Assembly (NCBI RefSeq): GCF_020829595.1
Contig: NZ_JAIVFW010000023.1
Coordinates: 33,007-97,006 of the forward strand
DNA: 64,000 nucleotides
Reading direction: 5' to 3'
Origin: Nostoc sp. CHAB 5844
Lineage (GTDB): Bacteria > Cyanobacteriota > Cyanobacteriia > Cyanobacteriales > Nostocaceae
Part shown: piece after piece, positions 46,293 to 55,600 of the stretch
Numbering within the stretch: the stretch's first letter is position 1
Layout of the letters: every line of letters starts with the position of its first letter
The notes under the pieces: model-generated
Told to the model about the DNA's origin: nothing
Databases searched by the model: none
The model's input: only the letters and a program-made list of their open reading frames with translations
Translations under genes and position numbers: made by a program

Positions 46293-48923
46293 TTACTCTG
46301 GTAAGCCTTTAACTTGCAATAAATCTAATTCGCGTTCAAATATTTCATCAATGGGTAACATTTGACCATCGGTAGTCATAAATTTATGGTCTTTTGTCGC
46401 CCAAATTACAGAACCGTCTTCTAAACCATACTCAAATACTTCCTGCTGTCCTCGATTATGCCATTGGGCGATCGCCTGTGTATACACATGACCATGACTA
46501 TCAACGCTGAACACGTTGCATTGGAGCTGCTTTTCCACAATTTCGCCAATGGGTATCAAGCCATATTCCACCGTCAACACTTGCGTATCATAACTAAGGC
46601 AATATTCAGCGAACTTCAGCATGTCATCAAATAACTTTTCAGCTACTTGCTTTTTCACACCGTTCTTCGTTGAACCATCAATAAATTTTTCCTGCTGCTT
46701 CTGCATTTCCGAAACTTTCTTTTTCCCCATCGCGCGACGCAGCAAGTCAGCTTGTCCTAAAGAATAACCAGCCATGTCTTGAGCAATTTTCATAATTTGC
46801 TCTTGATAGACCATGATCCCGTAGGTTTCATTTAAGATTGGTTCTAAAATCAGGCTTTCATAGTCAATATTTTCGCGTCCGTGTTTGCGATTAATAAATT
46901 TAGGAATCAACCCCGCATCTAAAGGGCCTGGTCTATATAATGCCAGAATTGAAGAAATATCTTCGATGTTAGAAGGCTTTAAATCTCGGACTATCTGTTT
47001 CATCCCCGATGATTCTAATTGAAATATGCCTTCTAATTCTCCAGATTCTAGAAGTTCATAGGTTTTCTGCACATCTTTAGGTAGAGTTTTATGCTCACCC
47101 TTGGCTAAAATCTTTTGTGCCTTTCTTTCTTGATTAGTTATTTCATAAGGGTCAACTCTATAACCTTTGTTCTGCTGAATTAAATCAATGGTTTTTTGAA
47201 TCATCGTCAGGTTTCTTAAACCCAAAAAGTCCATTTTTAATAGACCCATTGATTCCAAGTCTTCCATGAAATATTGGGTTATTACAGAACCGTCATTATT
47301 TCGTTGTAAAGGGACAATTTCATCAAGAGGGTCGGCAGAAATTACTACACCGGCTGCATGGACACCGAAGGTTTTGTTCGTTCCTTCAATTCGCATTGCC
47401 ATGTCAACCCAATGGCGCACTTTCGGGTCATTCTCATATTTTTCTTTAAACTCTGGTTCGGGAGTTACATCAGAAATCATCACCTTGAGTTTGGTTGGTT
47501 TTCCCCGCACCACAGGAATTAATTTCGCCATTTTGTCAGCTTCGCCATAAGGAATATTCAACACTCTGGCGACATCTTTTAAGACAGCTTTAGAAGTTAG
47601 TCGGTTAAAGGTAATGATTTGGGCAACTCTTTCTGTACCGTATTTTTCTGTTACATAATTAATAACTTGATCCCGTTGTTCAATACAGAAATCTGTATCA
47701 ATATCAGGCATGGATTTACGTTCTGGGTTCAAGAAGCGCTCAAATAGTAAGCCATGATGTACGGGGTCAATGTTAGTAATTCCCATTGTGTAGGCTACTA
47801 AAGAACCTGCCGCTGAACCACGGCCTGGTCCAACTGGAATATTATTATCTCTGGCAAATTTGATGTAGTCCCACACAACTAAAAAGTAGGTAGAGAAACC
47901 CATTTGCTGGAGCATTTTCAGTTCATATTCCAATCTTTCTTTATAGACTGGATCAACTTCAGCACGAGTTTTTCTGTTTAATCTATCTAACAGTCCTTGC
48001 CAAGCCACTTCTTCGACATAAGTATCAGCCGTGTGACCGGAAGGAATTGGATAGTTAGGAATGCGAGGCTCACCCATAATATTGTAAGGCTCGACTTTAT
48101 CGGCGACTTCTTCAGTGGTTGCGATAGCTTCCGCAATCACATCATCTGGTAAATGATCACGGAATAGCAACTTCATTTCTTCAGCAGATTTGAGATATTC
48201 TGTGCCGCTATAACGCATTCGGTTATCTTCAACAATTAGCTTGCCTGTTTGAATACAAAGTAAAGCGTCGTGAGCTTCAACATCAAAACAGGAAACAAAA
48301 TGAGAGTCGTTAGTGGCGACAAATTTAATGCCTAATTCCCGTGCAATTTTAATAATTTCAACGTTAACAATTCGGTCTTCTGGGGAACCGTGGTCTTGAA
48401 TTTCTAAATAAAAATCATCACCAAATACATCTTTATACCACTGGGCAACTTTCCGGGCTGCGTCTGGTCTACCACTGAGAATTGCCTGGGGAATTTCGCC
48501 ACCTAAACATGCACTGGTGACAATCAAACCTTCATGATATTGTTTGAGTAATTCTTTATTAATGCAGGGACGAGAAAAAATGCCTTTACCTTGTACACCT
48601 TTGAGGTGAGAAATAGTGGTTAATTTAACTAAATTTTTATATCCTTGATTATTTTTTGCTAAAACAACTTGATGATAACGGGGACGACGTTCTTGTTTTG
48701 CAATATCGCCATTAATGATATACATTTCATTGCCAATGATTGGCTTAACATTTTTGCTACGGCAAATTTTGAGCAGTTCGACAGCACCATACATGACACC
48801 ATGATCTGTAACTGCGATCGCTTTTATCCCCAATTCTATGGCACGGTCAATCAAGTCTGGTAGCTGACTCGCCCCATCCAGCAAACTATAGTCACTGTGA
48901 ATATGTAAAGGTACGAAAGACAT
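46293..48923 (-). CDS. dnaE: DNA polymerase III alpha subunit, N-terminal half fused to split-intein N fragment
   Basis: ATG 48923 gives [21 protein letters not shown], the PHP domain start; the frame extends upstream but without homology. The polymerase domain contains PDIDTDF (Asp407, Asp409), two of the catalytic acids. At residue 775 the polymerase sequence FAEY breaks before Cys1 of an intein fragment of 102 residues, then a stop. The C-terminal half of DnaE with its Int-C must be coded elsewhere and be joined by protein trans-splicing, as in Nostoc and Synechocystis. Replicative enzyme, cytoplasm, essential. Confidence 0.96.
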   Translation of the reverse strand: MSFVPLHIHSDYSLLDGASQLPDLIDRAIELGIKAIAVTDHGVMYGAVELLKICRSKNVKPIIGNEMYIINGDIAKQERRPRYHQVVLAKNNQGYKNLVKLTTISHLKGVQGKGIFSRPCINKELLKQYHEGLIVTSACLGGEIPQAILSGRPDAARKVAQWYKDVFGDDFYLEIQDHGSPEDRIVNVEIIKIARELGIKFVATNDSHFVSCFDVEAHDALLCIQTGKLIVEDNRMRYSGTEYLKSAEEMKLLFRDHLPDDVIAEAIATTEEVADKVEPYNIMGEPRIPNYPIPSGHTADTYVEEVAWQGLLDRLNRKTRAEVDPVYKERLEYELKMLQQMGFSTYFLVVWDYIKFARDNNIPVGPGRGSAAGSLVAYTMGITNIDPVHHGLLFERFLNPERKSMPDIDTDFCIEQRDQVINYVTEKYGTERVAQIITFNRLTSKAVLKDVARVLNIPYGEADKMAKLIPVVRGKPTKLKVMISDVTPEPEFKEKYENDPKVRHWVDMAMRIEGTNKTFGVHAAGVVISADPLDEIVPLQRNNDGSVITQYFMEDLESMGLLKMDFLGLRNLTMIQKTIDLIQQNKGYRVDPYEITNQERKAQKILAKGEHKTLPKDVQKTYELLESGELEGIFQLESSGMKQIVRDLKPSNIEDISSILALYRPGPLDAGLIPKFINRKHGRENIDYESLILEPILNETYGIMVYQEQIMKIAQDMAGYSLGQADLLRRAMGKKKVSEMQKQQEKFIDGSTKNGVKKQVAEKLFDDMLKFAEYCLSYDTQVLTVEYGLIPIGEIVEKQLQCNVFSVDSHGHVYTQAIAQWHNRGQQEVFEYGLEDGSVIWATKDHKFMTTDGQMLPIDEIFERELDLLQVKGLPE
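46296..46601 (-). other. DnaE split intein, N-terminal fragment (Int-N, 102 residues)
   Basis: It starts [19 protein letters not shown] (block A, catalytic Cys1), and [12 protein letters not shown] carries block B with Thr69 and His72. [14 protein letters not shown] is the usual C-terminal part. Length equals that of the well-known Npu Int-N. Compared with Npu as recalled, Cys59 is Gly and Arg67 is Trp. Cys28 is kept. Confidence 0.95.
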
Positions 48924-48978
48924 AATTTTGTCAATAGTCAATGGTCATTTGTTATTTGTTCTTCTTTCCCCACTCCCT

Positions 48979-49013
48979 ACTTCACACTTCATACTTCATA
49001 CTTCATACTTCTT
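48979..49013. repeat. 7-bp tandem repeat (ACTTCAT), five copies
   Basis: Five consecutive heptamers with consensus ACTTCAT lie upstream of dnaE-N, between two CCCCACTCCC blocks. The same CCCCACTCCC text recurs at 52677 and inside coding DNA at 53431 and 61790. Confidence 0.75.
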
Positions 49014-49115
49014 CCCCACTCCCCAGTAATTGATTAGATTAGCTTGTTTAAGTAAATTCTACTTCCGCAATTGTTGTTGTAATAGTTACCTTAGTTCAGT
49101 TACCTAGCATTACCA

Positions 49116-50432
49116 ATGAGTCAAACAGAGAGTAATTTTCCGCCTGATACCACATCCCGTCCTTGGTGGCGGCGCATTCCTCTGACGTTGCAAATTGTTG
49201 TCGCCCTAGTGCTGGCAGTTATTGTGGGAATTGCTTTGGGTGCGGGAAATCCTAGCCCTACCAATGCTGCGTTGATCAACAATTTAGCAATTCCGGCGGA
49301 ACTTGTACTTAAGGCACTCCGGGCTTTGGCGACACCGCTGATTTTGGTAGCAGTATTGCATACTTTTATGACTGCGAGTATCCCTGGTACAGCCGGACGA
49401 CGGTTAGCGTTATTACTTTTTACTAATACCACTGTAGCGATTTTGATTGGTCTGTTCGTAGCTAACGTCCTTCGTCCAGGAACTTGGGGAAGTTTACCTA
49501 AGCCACAGACAGCCGTTGCGAATACCAACCTTGACCCTTGGGGATTACTCAAAGACGCTGTACCAGAAGCCGTGCTTGCGCCTTTGGTGAGTAATAATGT
49601 GATTCAATTGATTGTAGTTGCCCTCTGTTTTGGGATTGTTTTACGAGGCTTAAAATCAGAACAAATCGCCCAAAACAAAACAGGATATCAGCCAATTGAA
49701 GATGTAATTGGGATTTTGTTTGAGGCGGTAATTCGCATCCTCAATTGGGTAATTGCTTTAGTTCCCTTTGCTGTGTTTGGCATTGTGGCTAAAACTGTGG
49801 CAGAAAAAGGCTTTGCCCCTTTTGTCTCTTTGGCAGCGTTTATTGTGGCGGTGCTGCTGGCATTGGCATTGCAAGCTTGCTACTATCTGACTAGAGTTAA
49901 ATTTGGTTCTTGGGTAAACCCACTGAAGTTCTTAGCTGGTGGTTCTGATGCCTTTATCACCGCTTTTTCCACTTCTTCTTCGACTGTGACAATGCCTATT
50001 ACGTGGGAGGTGTTGCAAACTAAAGTCGGTTTACGGGAATCTTCAGCATCGTTGGGGGCGTTAGTCGGGGCAAATTTTAATAATGATGGGACTGCCCTTT
50101 ACGAGGCGATGTCTGCGTTGTATATTTCCCAAGTGATTGGACAGCATTTAAATTTGGGACAGCAGTTAGTTGTGGTGCTGACATCCATTTTTGCATCGGT
50201 GGGGGCGGCTGGGATTCCTAATGCGGGGTTGGTGACGATGACTTTGGTGTTTACTTCGGTGCGCTTGCCGACTGAGTATATCGCGTTGCTGGTGACTGTT
50301 GACTGGTTTTTAGATCGTTGTCGCACAGCGATTAATGTCATGGGAGATATGACAGTGAGTGCGGTGCTGGATGGGAAAAAGCCGCGTTCTGTGGATGTAG
50401 AACAAGGCACTAAAGGCGATGATGAAAATTGA
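49116..50432 (+). CDS. Dicarboxylate/amino acid:cation symporter (DAACS, GltP/DctA type)
   Basis: Eight helices and two re-entrant loops are expected. FSTSSSTVTMPITWEVL is the serine-rich hairpin loop 1, and GANFNNDGTALYEAM followed by ASVGAAGIPNAGLVTMTLV is the substrate/cation-binding helix 7 to loop 2 region. TVDWFLDRCRTAINVMGD is helix 8 with the substrate Asp and Arg. It takes up glutamate, aspartate or C4-dicarboxylates with Na+ or H+. It is divergent from dnaE-N and monocistronic. Confidence 0.93.
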   Translation: MSQTESNFPPDTTSRPWWRRIPLTLQIVVALVLAVIVGIALGAGNPSPTNAALINNLAIPAELVLKALRALATPLILVAVLHTFMTASIPGTAGRRLALLLFTNTTVAILIGLFVANVLRPGTWGSLPKPQTAVANTNLDPWGLLKDAVPEAVLAPLVSNNVIQLIVVALCFGIVLRGLKSEQIAQNKTGYQPIEDVIGILFEAVIRILNWVIALVPFAVFGIVAKTVAEKGFAPFVSLAAFIVAVLLALALQACYYLTRVKFGSWVNPLKFLAGGSDAFITAFSTSSSTVTMPITWEVLQTKVGLRESSASLGALVGANFNNDGTALYEAMSALYISQVIGQHLNLGQQLVVVLTSIFASVGAAGIPNAGLVTMTLVFTSVRLPTEYIALLVTVDWFLDRCRTAINVMGDMTVSAVLDGKKPRSVDVEQGTKGDDEN

Positions 50433-50516
50433 GGACTTCTAATAACCTTGAATTTGTATGCTGTGTGCGATCGCATTCACAATCAACTCTCTAATACTCT
50501 TGTTTCTCTGTGTCGC

Positions 50517-50583
50517 GCCAGTGAGGGAGTCGAGGAACCGACGACAGTTGCTACAACTTTGGGAACCAAAGCAACGCACTGGC
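50517..50583. repeat. Structured intergenic repeat
   Basis: GCCAGTG (50517-50523) and CACTGGC (50577-50583) bracket an inner GTTGCTACAACTTTGGG/CCAAAGCAAC partial stem. A short open frame over it (50448-50636) has no family match and is judged noncoding. Confidence 0.4.
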
Positions 50584-50652
50584 TTCTCTGCACCTGGAGT
50601 GGTTCGCTTACCTGTGTGATTGCATTTATTCAGTAAGAATCATACAAGTTTA

Positions 50653-51081
50653 TTACGGTGGATGCAGTCCTGCTGAAGTCAGAAGATGACGCAAGTTAAC
50701 AACTCCAACTCGATTTAATTGCAGAGCTTCCACCGTAGCTCGACCACAGGGAGTTGTCCCGATAATCTTGGTAAAATCATCGTTCCAGGTAAAATGCTCT
50801 GACCAGACCTGCTGACGAGGATGAAACAAAGCAACCTCTTGTTTGGTTTCTGGATCAAAATGGCTAATTTTGGTATGCTTTCGACCGTTACAGCCAAAAC
50901 AAGACCAAGCCAAATTCTCTGATATGGTTTCTCCACCTGCCTGACGGGGTTTGATGTGTTCTACAGTGAAGCTGTCAGGAGAAAATTCTTCTGGACATCG
51001 GCAATATTCACAAAGATTTTTAGCTCGGCTGGCTACTATTCTTCTCAGTGCAGCAGGAACTCGCTCAAACTCAGACGGCAT
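50653..51081 (-). CDS. HNH endonuclease
   Basis: The zinc-ribbon HNH fold is complete: Cys24-x-x-Cys27, VEHIKPRQAGG with His42, Asn56 in SENLAWSC, and Cys61-x-x-Cys64 followed by NGRKH. A C-terminal 65-residue extension (SEHFTWNDDFTKIIGTTPCGRATVEALQLNR) is seen in a cyanobacteria-rich subgroup. It should nick or cut DNA. Its start overlaps the end of the upstream helical-protein gene by 11 bp, so the two are co-translated and may act together. Confidence 0.88.
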   Translation of the reverse strand: MPSEFERVPAALRRIVASRAKNLCEYCRCPEEFSPDSFTVEHIKPRQAGGETISENLAWSCFGCNGRKHTKISHFDPETKQEVALFHPRQQVWSEHFTWNDDFTKIIGTTPCGRATVEALQLNRVGVVNLRHLLTSAGLHPP

Positions 51082-51466
51082 GGAATAACTGAGATTGTGA
51101 CGTAAATTGACGATTCAAGGTCAGCAAGTCGATATTCTTGAGCTTCGCTAACTCCATGAGAGCTTGCAGACGTTCTACTCGCCACTGTTCCAACTGATCT
51201 TCATATTGGATTAATTCTTCATGTTCGCTATCTGTGAGTTCGCCCCACTCACAGCGATCGCGTAACTCTTGTAATCGTTTTTGCTTGTCAGGCGCAAGGT
51301 GACGTAGAATGACTTGCAGCAAGGCTATCTCTTGAGGATTAGATATAGCTGGCTGGGAAGATTCAGACAGAAACTCCAACAACTGTACTACAGTAGATAA
51401 CTTTTCTGGAGACAACTGCTCAATCAGTTCGATCGCTCTTCTACGAATATCGGTTACTGGAGTCAT
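51071..51466 (-). CDS. Helical partner of the HNH protein, antitoxin-like N-terminus
   Basis: Function unknown. RRRAIELIEQLSPEKLSTVVQLLEFLSE at residues 8-35 resembles the start of VapB/DUF2281-like antitoxins. The middle (DKQKRLQELRDRCEWGELTDSEHEELIQYEDQLEQWRVERLQALMELAKLK) is strongly coiled-coil. It lies upstream of, and overlaps, the HNH gene, which is the arrangement of toxin-antitoxin or nuclease-immunity pairs. That role is inference. Confidence 0.65.
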   Translation of the reverse strand: MTPVTDIRRRAIELIEQLSPEKLSTVVQLLEFLSESSQPAISNPQEIALLQVILRHLAPDKQKRLQELRDRCEWGELTDSEHEELIQYEDQLEQWRVERLQALMELAKLKNIDLLTLNRQFTSQSQLFHAV

Positions 51467-51566
51467 AGAAAGTCACACTTGCCTGTGTTTAATCAAATTG
51501 TACTGCGATGTAAGCTGTGTGTGCGATCGCATTTACATTGCAGTTCCAAATCATTCGTGAGAGTCA

Positions 51567-51599
51567 AGCTCCCCGACTTCTCAAAGAAGTCGGGGAGCT
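51567..51599. repeat. Hairpin repeat, CCCCGACTTCT type
   Basis: Perfect 15-bp arms (AGCTCCCCGACTTCT and complement) flank CAA. It belongs with the GATACCCGACTTCTT hairpin at 740 and lies just before the 42-bp tandem repeat. Confidence 0.65.
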
Positions 51600-51613
51600 G
51601 ATTCGTATTGATT

Positions 51614-51819
51614 TATAGATTTTGCGAATGCATTTGTGATTTTTGTGTACGCAATTATAGATTTTGCGAATGCATTTGTGATTTTTGTGTACGCAATTAT
51701 AGATTTTGCGAACTCATTTGTGATTTTTGTGTACGCAATTGTAGATTTTGCGAACTCATTTGTGATTTTTGCGTACGCAATTGTAGATTTTGCGAACTCA
51801 TTTGTTATTTTGGTGATGA
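51614..51819. repeat. 42-bp tandem repeat, about five units
   Basis: Units start at 51614, 51656, 51698, 51740 and 51782, exactly 42 bp apart, the last incomplete and diverged. The consensus begins TATAGATTTTGCGAATGCAT and ends GTACGCAAT. As 42 is a multiple of three, two plus-strand frames stay open: one reads a Cys-rich 14-mer (YRFCECICDFCVRN), the other a hydrophobic one. No ribosome-binding site supports either, so this is entered as a long tandem repeat, not a gene. Confidence 0.85.
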
Positions 51820-52070
51820 CTTTTGCTGATTACACTTATGTCAAAACAATAAATCGACATCATAAATTAGTAAAAACACAAGTTTTATAACCAGTTCATT
51901 AAACTTTTAATTACATTGCTCCAGTTGTGGCGGTTCTTGCGACTCAACCTGCTCAAGCTGCGATCGCAAGTGCGTCAACTAACGACAATGGTGCAACTCC
52001 TTTGCTACAATAATTCATCTATAGCAAAGTGCTGAGTAAAAAATAAATGCTAGTCTCTAGCCTCTAGCCC

Positions 52071-52457
52071 CTATTTTTCCACGTTCCAACCAAGAGCGAT
52101 CGCAACTTGATTAGCTAACTCTAGGGGATTGAAAGGTTTGGCGATCGCTGTTACTATACCCATCTGAGCATAGCGACGGCGATCGGTAGCCTGAATTTTA
52201 GCAGTTAATAAAATTACGGGAATTTCTTTGGTGGCTGCATTCGCTTGGAGTTTTTCAAAAGTAGTGATGCCATCCATATCGGGCATCATTACATCCAGTA
52301 AAATCGCATCTGGTTGGTAAGTCTCGGCTTGCATAATGCCTTCTAGGCCAGAACTTGCCGTTATTACATCCCAATCTGCCACGGTTTCTAAACAAATCTT
52401 GGCAACTTCTTGAATGTACTGTTCGTTATCTACTACGAGAATCCGTTTCGCTGTCAT
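52071..52457 (-). CDS. Single-domain response regulator (CheY-like)
   Basis: The 128-residue receiver has ILVVDNEQ at the acidic pocket (Asp10 with Asn11 instead of the usual second acid), the phospho-acceptor Asp in AILLDVMMPDMDG, Thr in VILLTAK and Lys in AIAKPFNP. There is no output domain. It lies downstream of, and in the same direction as, the giant phosphorelay gene, so it probably takes phosphate from that protein's Hpt or kinase. Confidence 0.92.
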   Translation of the reverse strand: MTAKRILVVDNEQYIQEVAKICLETVADWDVITASSGLEGIMQAETYQPDAILLDVMMPDMDGITTFEKLQANAATKEIPVILLTAKIQATDRRRYAQMGIVTAIAKPFNPLELANQVAIALGWNVEK

Positions 52458-52689
52458 GATTAAGTACCTATAGCAATCCTATTTGATTGACAAACTGCTT
52501 ATTGAAACAGGGAATCGGGAGTAATACCAATTTGTAATTCGTAATTAAAACAGTCAGCTATGGTCTGGGTTTCGAGGTTTGAATGTGTTGCTGGATTTTA
52601 GAGAATAGGTATAAATTTATTTGTAACTTCTCAACAGATTGCTATAGACAGAATTAATTACATACCTTGTCGTCTATTCCCCACTCCCT

Positions 52690-55600
52690 TTATTTAGGAA
52701 TTTGAGTTATTCGCTGAAGTAGTTCCATCACTCGTTGTTCAAATTCTTGGGTTGTTACACGTCCTTTGGTTAAAAATTCGGTATGTCCTAATTTCAGGCG
52801 CTGACGTTCAGATTCATCTAAATCTTTGGCTGAATAAACAACTACTGGCATATAACAGAGTTGATTATGTTGCTTTAACCAATCAACTACTACAAAACCA
52901 TCACTCTCTGGCAAAATCAAGTCAAGAATTAATAAATCAGGATTAAGTTGTTGACTTAGGTGGATAGCTTCGCGTCCGGTTTGCGCTAAACAAGTTTCAA
53001 TATCATGACGCTCAAACAAAGTAATTAGCAAATCTGCTAAGTCTTTGTCATCTTCAACAATTAAAATGCGGGCGCGTTTGAAAGGTTTAGCGACAACTTG
53101 TTTGAGCGATTGTAATAGATAACTCTCTTGGACTGGTTTACTCACCCAATCAGCAAAATCTGTAATTGGTTTGTTATTAGTGTTGGACTTATAAACACTA
53201 CAAATCACAATCGGAATGTGTTTAGTATCGGCTCGGTCTTTTAATACTGCCATCGTTTCCCAGCCATTCATCCCTGGCATGAGTAAATCAAGTAAAATCA
53301 CATCTGGTTGTTGAACGGATGCAGTGGCGATCGCTTCTTGACCTGTAGCAACTGTTACCACTCGATATCCACCTTGTTGCAACAGTGTTTGCAGTTCGGT
53401 GCAAATTGCTGGGTCATCGTCGCAAACTAGGACTAGGGGGGAGTGGGGAGTGCTGAGTGCTGAGTCCGAAATTTGGGAAGCTTTATGGATGGGTAGGGTG
53501 AGGTAAAATGTACTACCTTCACCTAAAGTACTTTCCACCCAGATGTGACCACCATGTTGTTGAATGATGCTTTTACAAATTGCTAAACCCAAACCAGTCC
53601 CATCATGGTTGCGCGAATCGGAAGAATCTACTTGTTGAAAACGCTCAAAGATGCTTTCGAGTTTGTCTTCTGGAATACCGCGTCCGGTATCTTTGACTGC
53701 CAGCAAAACTTGATTTTCTTGTGGCTGAGTCTCTAACCATACTGTCTGTCCCGTTGCAGAAAACTTAATTGCATTACTCAGTAGGTTAGTTAAAGTTTGC
53801 ACAATCCTGTCAGGGTCAGCCAATAGCCTGACAGATAAGCTGGAAATCGCTAATGTCACTCCTTGTTTATTTGCCAAAGGTTGGATAACATTCACTGTTG
53901 ACTGAATTAAATCGGCAAGGTTGCAGATTTCCCGCGCCATCTTGACTTTGCCGGATTCAATCCGTTCGATATCTAAAATATCATTAATCAAACGTACTAG
54001 GCGATCAGTGCTATCTGTGGCAATTTGTAAGAGCCGTTTTCCTTGGGCTGAATCTGCTGGCAATAGACCACTACTAAGCATTCCCAAAGAGCCATGAATT
54101 GATGTTAGGGGTGTGCGGAGTTCGTGACTAACAACAGAAACAAACTCATCTTTCATCCGCTCAATTTGTTTGTGCTCTGTAACATCACGTAAAATAACTG
54201 TATAATAAACATCCTCTCCCATATTTATTTTGGAAATCGAAGCCTCAGCCGGAAATTCACTACCATCTTTGCGCTGACCAAATAATTCCCGTCGTTCTCC
54301 CATCCGCCGTGCTAAATTCGCAGATTTGCCAAAGTCAGAGACATGGTGACGATGAGCTTGGGCAAATCGCAGAGGTATAAGTATATCCAACTTTTGTCCC
54401 ATGACTTCTTGAGCAGAATAGCCAAAGATTTTCTCGGCTCCTTGATTAAATAAAATAATACGTTGTTTACTGTCGATAGAAATAATGGCATCATCAGCTA
54501 TATCTAAAATCCGCGCCAATTTGACTTGAGAAACGCGCAGTTCTTCTTCTATACGTTGGCGTTCATCTAATTCTGATTGTAATTGGCAGTTAACGGTAAT
54601 TAATTCGGCGGTACGTTCGGCAACTCGTAATTCCAATTCGTTATTCACTTTTTGTAAGGCTGCTTGTGTGTGTTTGCGATGGGAAATGTTGCGAGCAACA
54701 ACTACAGCCGCAGGTTTTTGTTGATATTCGCAAGGAGCAGCCACAACCTCAAGATGAATAACTTCTCCGTTCAGCCGCACAAAATCTTCTTCCATTAGAG
54801 GAACTGGCTGTCTAAATTCTTTGAGATATTGGATGCGTTCTTGAACTGTGGCTTGACAGTTGGGATGAACTAACTCAATTACTGGCTTGCCCAATAGTTC
54901 TTCTGGTTGGGTTGCGCCAAAAAGTTCGATCGCGGCACTATTTAAAAAGGCAAATTTCCCTTCGCTTTGAATAAAAATTGCTTCTGGACAGATTTCTACT
55001 AGTTGGGTGTAGCTGGCTTGGGCGGAAAGGCGATCGCGCTGATTACGTAATGCGACAATACCATAAGTTAAGTCTTCTACCAGTTTTTTTAATAGCTGCA
55101 CTTCATCATCATCAAAAGCATTTGCTTCGGCAGCATAGATATTCAACGCCCCAAATACTTTTTCATCTGCCTTTAAAGGTAAAGCAATAGCAGCTGCGTA
55201 GCCGCGTTCTTGCGCTTGACAGCGCCAAACCTCATATTTGGAGTCAGTTAAAATGTTCTGGATAATGCAGGTTTTACCTGTACGAATGGCTGAACCCATC
55301 GGCCCTTGACCACGCACAGTATCCGACCAAGTAAGTTGCAGCGTTTGTAAATAGCCCTGATCATATCCAGCTTGGGCAACTGGGCGAATATTTTTTTGGG
55401 CATCATGTTCGGCAAAGCCTACCCACGCCAGCCGATAACCACCAACTTCTACAATGATTTGGCAAATTTTCTTGAGTAAATCTTGTTCATTTTGACTGCG
55501 GACAATAACTTGATTGCAATTACTTAAAGTTTGGAGTGTCCGATTAATCCGCCGAATTTCTGTTTCTACTTGTTTGTAGTGGGTGATATCGCGGGTAATT

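Noticed and set aside
50448..50636. 62-codon frame after the symporter
   Set aside because: Lies on a structured repeat and has no recognisable family.
51614..51819. CRISPR array
   Set aside because: Units are contiguous 42-bp repeats without unique spacers and no cas genes are near.
51608..51890. Two frames over the 42-bp repeat as genes
   Set aside because: Open only because the unit is a multiple of three; no ribosome-binding site or family.
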